Shown here piece after piece: positions 58,681 through 64,000 of a stretch of 64,000 bases of DNA; the stretch's first letter is position 1; every line of letters begins with the position of its first letter. Below the pieces are notes generated by a model. That model was not told the origin of the DNA and did no database searches. It was given only the letters and a program-made list of their open reading frames with translations. The DNA comes from Pseudomonadota bacterium (GTDB lineage Bacteria > Pseudomonadota > Gammaproteobacteria > Berkiellales > Berkiellaceae). The DNA lies in contig JAFECS010000008.1 of NCBI GenBank assembly GCA_018241965.1, positions 1 through 64,000 on the forward strand, given 5' to 3'. The position numbers were made by a program, and so were the translations under genes.

Positions 58681-58974
58681 ATGCCTTTAGATCGCAACGA
58701 AGTCGAAAAAATTGCGCATCTTGCCAGATTAACGTTGAGTGAAGAACAAATTCCTTTTTATGCTAGTAATCTTTCAAAGATTTTGGGCTTGGTTGCTCAA
58801 ATTAACGAAGCAGATACCAGTAATATTGAGCCTATGGCTCATCCCTTAGAGCATCTTACCCAAAGAATGCGCGAGGATACTGTAACTGAATCCGATGAAA
58901 GAGAATTATTTCAAAGCATAGCGCCTGAAACAGAGGCTGGTCTTTATTTAGTGCCCAAAGTAATTGAAGGGTAG
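58681..58974 (+). CDS. gatC: Asp-tRNA(Asn)/Glu-tRNA(Gln) amidotransferase subunit C
   Basis: 97 residues: [16 protein letters not shown], then [20 protein letters not shown], typical of GatC, the belt that holds GatA and GatB together. RBS AAGGGAG lies just upstream. First gene of gatCAB. Confidence 0.96.
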   Translation: MPLDRNEVEKIAHLARLTLSEEQIPFYASNLSKILGLVAQINEADTSNIEPMAHPLEHLTQRMREDTVTESDERELFQSIAPETEAGLYLVPKVIEG

Positions 58975-59012
58975 CCTATCCGAGTATCAAGCGCCCTCAC
59001 GAGGAATTTTTC

Positions 59013-60476
59013 ATGACAAGTATTCATACGATGACATTAAAAGAATTGGCCGATAATCTGGCCAATAAAACTTTTTCGAGCGTGGAAATCACCAAACATT
59101 TTTTAGAAAGAATTAAAAAGCTTGATAAAACCTACAACAGCTTTATTACGCTTACTGAAGATCAAGCGCTGATGCAGGCCAAGCTTGCAGATGAAAAAAG
59201 ACAAAAAGGCCAGGCTACCCCTTTAACGGGGCTACCGATTGCACATAAAGATATCTTTTGCACCAAAGGTGTGAAAACAAGTTGCGGCTCTAAAATGCTG
59301 GATAACTTTATTGCCCCATACAATTCCACTATGGTTTCTCAAGTGGAAGAAGCTGGCATGGTCATGTTAGGCAAAACCAATATGGATGAATTCGCCATGG
59401 GTTCATCTAATGAAACCAGCTTTTATGGGCCGGTGAAAAATCCTTGGAATATCGAAACTGTGCCGGGCGGGTCTTCCGGTGGTTCAGCTGCCGCTGTGGC
59501 TGCACGTTTGGCCCCTTGTTCAACAGGAACCGATACCGGTGGATCTATCCGTCAGCCTGCCGCATTGTGTGGTATTACCGGTTTAAAACCAACTTATGGA
59601 CGCGTATCGCGTTATGGCATGATTGCCTTTGCCTCGAGCCTAGATCAGGGCGGCCCCTTTGCGCAAACAGCGCAAGATGTGGCAATGCTGTTAAATGCCA
59701 TGGCAGGATTCGATACACGCGATTCAACCTGCGTTGATATGCCTGTTCCCGATTACACCACATCTTTGCATGATAAAATACAAGGCAAAACCATTGGCTT
59801 ACCCAAAGAATATTTTGGGCAAGGTTTAGATAAAGCTGTTGAACAAAAAGTGCTCGATGCCATTGGCGTATTTGAAAAACTGGGCTGCAAAATTAAAGAA
59901 GTTTCGCTGCCTTCAAGCCCATTATCTATCTCAGTTTATTATGTTGTGGCCTCAGCAGAATGTTCTTCAAATTTATCACGTTATGATGGCGTTCGTTTTG
60001 GTTATCGCTGTAAAGATCCCTTGAATTTAGAAGATATGTATAAACGATCTCGCGCCGAAGGTTTTGGCGATGAAGTTAAACGCCGTATCATGGTCGGGAC
60101 TTATGCGTTATCAACTGGCTATTACGATGCTTATTACTTAAAAGCACAAAAAGTAAGAAAATTGATTTCTAATGATTTTAAGCAAGCTTTTGAACAAGTC
60201 GATTTTCTGCTTGGCCCAACGGCGCCCACCCCAGCCTTTAAAATTGGGGAAAAGATGAACGATCCGGTGAGCATGTATCTTTCAGATATTTACACCATTG
60301 CCACCAACTTGGCAGGATTACCTGGTTTAAGTATCCCTGCTGGGTTCGTCAATGATCTACCCATTGGTATTCAATTAACGGGTAAACATTTTGATGAAAG
60401 CACACTCTTAAATGCAGCCCACATCTATCAACAAGAAACTGATTGGCACAAAAAAGTGCCCGTAAGCTGCAGTTAA
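59013..60476 (+). CDS. gatA: Amidotransferase subunit A
   Basis: 487 residues of the amidase signature family. The Ser-cisSer-Lys triad lies in GLPIAHKD (Lys), [14 protein letters not shown] and [11 protein letters not shown] (nucleophile Ser). Releases ammonia from glutamine for GatB. Confidence 0.98.
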   Translation: MTSIHTMTLKELADNLANKTFSSVEITKHFLERIKKLDKTYNSFITLTEDQALMQAKLADEKRQKGQATPLTGLPIAHKDIFCTKGVKTSCGSKMLDNFIAPYNSTMVSQVEEAGMVMLGKTNMDEFAMGSSNETSFYGPVKNPWNIETVPGGSSGGSAAAVAARLAPCSTGTDTGGSIRQPAALCGITGLKPTYGRVSRYGMIAFASSLDQGGPFAQTAQDVAMLLNAMAGFDTRDSTCVDMPVPDYTTSLHDKIQGKTIGLPKEYFGQGLDKAVEQKVLDAIGVFEKLGCKIKEVSLPSSPLSISVYYVVASAECSSNLSRYDGVRFGYRCKDPLNLEDMYKRSRAEGFGDEVKRRIMVGTYALSTGYYDAYYLKAQKVRKLISNDFKQAFEQVDFLLGPTAPTPAFKIGEKMNDPVSMYLSDIYTIATNLAGLPGLSIPAGFVNDLPIGIQLTGKHFDESTLLNAAHIYQQETDWHKKVPVSCS

Positions 60477-60500
60477 CAAATTAATAGGAGCACCCCGATA

Positions 60501-61937
60501 ATGCAATGGGAAGTGGTGATTGGTTTAGAAGTTCACGTACAACTTAAAACACATTCAAAAATATTTTCAGGTGCCTCAACCGCTTTTGGCGCGCCGCCTA
60601 ATACACAAGCTTGTGCTGTTGATTTAGGCTTTCCTGGTGTTTTGCCTGTTTTAAATAAAGACGCGGTGCGCATGGCAACGTTGTTAGGTTTGGCAACCAA
60701 TAGCACTGTGGCTAAACGTTCAATTTTTGCACGCAAAAACTATTTTTATCCTGATCTTCCCAAAGGCTATCAAATTAGCCAATATGAATTACCGATTGTT
60801 CATCAAGGGTATTTAGATATTGAGTTTGGTGAAAATCAAACTAAACGCATTGGTATTACTCGCGCACATTTAGAAGAAGACGCGGGGAAATCTCTGCACG
60901 AAGAGTTTCATCACCAAAGCGGTATTGATTTAAACCGTGCCGGCACACCGTTATTAGAAATTGTTTCAGAGCCTGATATGCGCTCAGCGCAAGAAGCCGT
61001 AGCTTATCTTAAAACCTTGCACGCCTTAGTTTGTTATTTAGATATTTGCGATGGCAATATGCAAGAAGGCTCTTTCAGATGCGATGCGAATGTTTCCATA
61101 CGCCCTAAAGGCGAAAAAACCTTTGGCACACGTACCGAAACTAAAAACGTGAACTCCTTCCGTTTTGTTGAACAAGCGATTAATTATGAAATTGAGCGTC
61201 AGATTGAAGTTTTAGAAAACGGTGGCAAAATTATCCAACAAACCATGCTCTGGGATCCGGTTAAACAAAAAAACCGTCCTATGCGTGATAAAGAAGAAGC
61301 CAACGATTATCGTTATTTTCCCGATCCTGATCTATTGCCCGTAATATTGGATGACAAATACATTGAAGATGTACGTAAAACGTTACCTGAATTGCCCGCG
61401 CAAAAACGCCAACGTTTCGTCGATGACTATGGGTTAAAACCCTATGATGCAACTGTTTTAACAACAGATAAAGACTTAGCGCTTTATTTTGAAACGGTTG
61501 TCAAAACCATTAACAAACAAGATCCTAAACTTGCCGCAAATTGGGTCATGGGGGATCTGTTAGGTGCTTTGAATAAAGCGAACTTGGAACTCAAAGACAG
61601 CCCTGTCAGTGCCGTGCATTTAGGTCAATTGCTTGCCAGGATAATTGATAACACTATCTCCGGTAAAATAGCTAAAACTGTCTTTGAAGCCATGTGGGCC
61701 AAAGAAGGGACGCCTGATGAGATCATTGAAAAGCAAGGCTTAAAACAAGTCACCGATTTTGGCGCTATTGAAAAAGCCATTGACGAAGTATTAGCGCAAA
61801 ATGCAGATCAAGTGGCTGAGTACAAATCTGGCAAAGATAAAGTTTTTGGCTTCCTAGTAGGTCAAATCATGAAGGCAACCAAAGGCAAAGCAAACCCTGC
61901 AACAGTGAATGAGTTACTTAAAAAGAAATTATCCTAG
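60501..61937 (+). CDS. gatB: Amidotransferase subunit B
   Basis: 478 residues: [39 protein letters not shown] and [15 protein letters not shown] are diagnostic, with the tRNA-binding YqeY-like tail at the C-terminus. Activates and amidates mischarged Glu-tRNA(Gln) or Asp-tRNA(Asn). Its presence suggests the organism makes Gln-tRNA and/or Asn-tRNA indirectly. Confidence 0.98.
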   Translation: MQWEVVIGLEVHVQLKTHSKIFSGASTAFGAPPNTQACAVDLGFPGVLPVLNKDAVRMATLLGLATNSTVAKRSIFARKNYFYPDLPKGYQISQYELPIVHQGYLDIEFGENQTKRIGITRAHLEEDAGKSLHEEFHHQSGIDLNRAGTPLLEIVSEPDMRSAQEAVAYLKTLHALVCYLDICDGNMQEGSFRCDANVSIRPKGEKTFGTRTETKNVNSFRFVEQAINYEIERQIEVLENGGKIIQQTMLWDPVKQKNRPMRDKEEANDYRYFPDPDLLPVILDDKYIEDVRKTLPELPAQKRQRFVDDYGLKPYDATVLTTDKDLALYFETVVKTINKQDPKLAANWVMGDLLGALNKANLELKDSPVSAVHLGQLLARIIDNTISGKIAKTVFEAMWAKEGTPDEIIEKQGLKQVTDFGAIEKAIDEVLAQNADQVAEYKSGKDKVFGFLVGQIMKATKGKANPATVNELLKKKLS

Positions 61938-61963
61938 CTGGAAAGGTAGACAGCATAACATTT

Positions 61964-61988
61964 GTCGTTTAAGGCAAACTTAAGCGAC
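61964..61988 (+). other. Hairpin after gatB
   Basis: GTCGTTTAAG (61964-61973) pairs with CTTAAGCGAC (61979-61988) over 10 bp including one G-U pair, with a GCAAA loop. No uridine tract follows, so it is either a weak terminator, an mRNA-stabilising hairpin or a leader element of the next gene. Confidence 0.35.
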
Positions 61989-62048
61989 TTGTCTGCTTGG
62001 TCGAAATAACTTGTAGAAGAATATTATTTTTCTTGGGGTTATTTTGCC

Positions 62049-63293
62049 ATGAATAATCATGCTGTTAGTTCAAACGAGCCCATAGTTTACGATGGCAAAC
62101 TGGGTGAACAGTATAAAATTTTCATCCTGAATGTCTTTTTGGGGCTTATTACCTTAGGCATTTATCACTATTGGGGTAAAACCAGGCAACGTCGTTACAC
62201 CACTTCAAGTTTTAGTATTTTTCAAGATAGATTCGAATATACAGGTTATGGTGGCCAGCTCTTTTGGGGCATGATCAAAGCACTGGTTATCATACTTATT
62301 TTCTCAGTCCCTCTTTTCTACGCCATTCACACAATTGATAAATTAACCAAAGAACATCCTAAAACTGAACAAACCAGTGGCCCCAGTACCGAAAAAAAAA
62401 CGAAAAAAGGATTCAACATTGGGGATGCAGATGAAAAGAAAATCGAGATTGATATAGACAAGCTTTCCCCTAAAGAAAAACAAACTTATATATTCGCAAA
62501 TGTTGCGATGGTTTTTTATTTCCTGTTTTACTATGCTTTTTTACCTTTTGTTGCAATTTATGGTTCATTACGTTACCGAATCACACATTCCAGGTGGCGC
62601 GGGATCCGCGGCCATATGAATGGGTCAAGTGTATTGTACGGCTTTGTGGGACTTTTTCATTTATTTTTAAAAATCATTACTTTCGGGCTGTGGATCCCCT
62701 TTGCGGATGCAATGACTTATAAATATAAAATGAATCGTATTTCTTTTGGCAATCAAAATGCTGTCTTTAAACCTGATTATGGTACTTTGTTTGGCACGCA
62801 CTTACTTTCTTTCTTTGGCGGGGCGTTTGCCGGAATCGCCATAGGCGTGATTGTTGGCTTTATGGTTTATGGATTAATCCCCGAAGCCCATACAGCAGCT
62901 GCTATCGAAATTCATGAAGATGCTCCTGCGGCAATTGCCGGTTTTGTAGGCATGATCGCATTTTTTCTATGCTTTATTATGGCAAGATTTTGGTATCGCG
63001 CTGCTTTTGTGCGTATGCGTTATAATGCATTGACCTTTGGTAACATGGGGTTTAATTGCAAAATTTCAGCGCTGGGTTTATTCAGACAAACTTTTGGTAA
63101 TGGTTTGATTTTGATTTTTACACTAGGCCTTGGCTACCCTATTGTGATCCAAAGAAAAATGAATTTCTTTTGTAAATATACCACGGTGACAGGGGACATT
63201 AACAACTCACCTATTTTACAAGCCATTGGTCAACAAGATACCGCTGGGGAAGGCTTAAGCTCCATTTTAGATATTAGCATTGGGTTGTTCTAA
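62049..63293 (+). CDS. DUF898 (YjgN-family) membrane protein
   Basis: 414 residues with about six hydrophobic segments arranged as repeated units beginning FILNVFLGLITLGIYHYWGKTRQRRYTTSSF, the DUF898 signature; YRITHSRWRGIRG and LIFTLGLGYPIVIQRKMNFF repeat the theme. A cytoplasmic Lys/Glu-rich loop spans about 105-145. Function unknown. Followed 14 bp later by an M48 metalloprotease, a recurrent pairing that suggests a joint envelope role. Confidence 0.85.
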   Translation: MNNHAVSSNEPIVYDGKLGEQYKIFILNVFLGLITLGIYHYWGKTRQRRYTTSSFSIFQDRFEYTGYGGQLFWGMIKALVIILIFSVPLFYAIHTIDKLTKEHPKTEQTSGPSTEKKTKKGFNIGDADEKKIEIDIDKLSPKEKQTYIFANVAMVFYFLFYYAFLPFVAIYGSLRYRITHSRWRGIRGHMNGSSVLYGFVGLFHLFLKIITFGLWIPFADAMTYKYKMNRISFGNQNAVFKPDYGTLFGTHLLSFFGGAFAGIAIGVIVGFMVYGLIPEAHTAAAIEIHEDAPAAIAGFVGMIAFFLCFIMARFWYRAAFVRMRYNALTFGNMGFNCKISALGLFRQTFGNGLILIFTLGLGYPIVIQRKMNFFCKYTTVTGDINNSPILQAIGQQDTAGEGLSSILDISIGLF

Positions 63294-63306
63294 TAAGTGA
63301 GATAAT

Positions 63307-64000
63307 GTGTCAGACTCTTTGTTTATAGCTCGTTTTTTCGATGGCAAAAGCTTGCGACCCTATCAAGCTCAGGTTGAGATCCTTCCTGAATATCTTTTAA
63401 TTAAAACGCTTGAACCCGATGTGATTGAAATTACTTGGCCATGGAATAAAATAAAAGTGATGGAGCCACCTCACAGTGGACGCGATATTGTGATTGGTTG
63501 CAGTGATATGGCTGGAGCCAGGTTGTTGTTGAAAGATGTTACTCACTATAAAGCCATTTTAAATTACATTCCTCCCAAAAACATCAAGCTTTCCAGCGTA
63601 GAGCATCCTTGGCATAGGGTAATGATCATCGTCGTTGCCTTCTCTGTGTTGTTAACCATATTGTTAGTGGGCATACCGCTTAGTGCACCTTTTATTTCCA
63701 GACATGTACCCGAAACATGGGATGATGAGCTTGGTCAGTTTGTTGTCAACGGCATGAGTGAAAGCGGCAAAGAATGCGTGTCACCCAATGGGGTAAAAGC
63801 CTTACAAAAAATGGTAGGAAAACTAAGCAAAGGCAGCACTGAAAAATTTGATGTGAAAGTTATTAAAGCAGGCTCTGAAGATATCAATGCTTTTGCAGCC
63901 CCAGGGAATCATGTCATCATTTTAAGCGGCTTGCTTGATTTTGCAAACTCCCCCGATGAAGTAGCAGGTGTACTTGCGCACGAAATGGGTCATGCCATTG
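63307..64000 (+). CDS. M48-family metalloprotease (truncated by the window end)
   Basis: Starts at GTG 63307 (SDSLFIARFFDGKSLRPYQA) and runs open to the window edge, at least 231 residues. A membrane segment (VMIIVVAFSVLLTILLVGI) lies about residues 105-125. The M48 motif HEMGH is at the very end, after FAAPGNHVIILSGLLD and SPDEVAGVLA, as in HtpX/Oma1/BepA-type peptidases. The active domain faces the periplasm if the N-terminus is cytoplasmic. Confidence 0.88.
   Translation, partial: MSDSLFIARFFDGKSLRPYQAQVEILPEYLLIKTLEPDVIEITWPWNKIKVMEPPHSGRDIVIGCSDMAGARLLLKDVTHYKAILNYIPPKNIKLSSVEHPWHRVMIIVVAFSVLLTILLVGIPLSAPFISRHVPETWDDELGQFVVNGMSESGKECVSPNGVKALQKMVGKLSKGSTEKFDVKVIKAGSEDINAFAAPGNHVIILSGLLDFANSPDEVAGVLAHEMGHAI

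Overview
The window looks like part of the chromosome of an intracellular gammaproteobacterium of the Legionellales / Coxiella / Berkiella kind. This is inferred from Escherichia-like operon order for envelope genes, an AT-leaning composition, and several eukaryotic-like proteins (F-box/ankyrin, Ras/Rho exchange-factor domains, CX5R phosphatase, macro-like domain). No species can be named from sequence alone. No tRNA, rRNA, CRISPR array or complete transposon was seen, and no gene-free stretch exceeds about 300 bases.

Layout. 1-1650: a hipBA-type toxin-antitoxin pair with three regularly spaced operator palindromes. 1723-3819: riboflavin synthase, convergent with an F-box-like/ankyrin protein. 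3882-6553: an ABC-F translation factor and rplM-rpsI, whose S9 carries a 20-residue acidic insertion. 6591-9082: a 2Fe-2S ferredoxin-like protein, a palindromic repeat, GlcF, and an HU-like protein with a histone-H1-like tail. 9090-11647: feoAB with a candidate Fur box. 11816-19961 (minus strand): mlaFEDCB, a GT-C-like membrane protein, ibaG, murA, an alpha/beta hydrolase and zapE. 20146-27503 (plus strand): kdsD, lptCAB, rpoN, hpf, ptsN, hprK, rapZ, an EIIA-Man protein and HPr. Together these two divergent blocks cover phospholipid trafficking, LPS precursor synthesis and export, and nitrogen-PTS control, in the familiar gammaproteobacterial order but with kdsC and ptsI absent from their usual places.

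27506-43078 is the accessory highlight: two very large co-directional genes, probably one operon, encoding candidate secreted effectors. The upstream protein (3706 aa) has a Ras-like N-terminal domain that lacks nucleotide-binding motifs, two Cdc25-type RasGEF-like domains and a Dbl-homology RhoGEF-like domain. The downstream protein (1472 aa) has a CX5R phosphatase domain and a macro/PARG-like region. I read this as a host small-GTPase, phospho-signal and perhaps ADP-ribose manipulation module. It ends 2 bp from the HPr gene, where ptsI would commonly sit.

43243-47333: an EAL phosphodiesterase with degenerate GGDEF, a secreted Sel1-repeat protein and a serine/threonine dehydratase. 47342-58531 (minus strand): mreBCD, rng, yhdP, a nitrilase-like amidohydrolase, tldD and pmbA; mreC seems to need a non-canonical ATT start. 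58681-61937: gatCAB. 62049 to the end: a DUF898 membrane protein and a truncated M48 metalloprotease. A REP/MITE-like repeat (TAGGGGCGCA ... TGCGCCCCTA) occurs three times.
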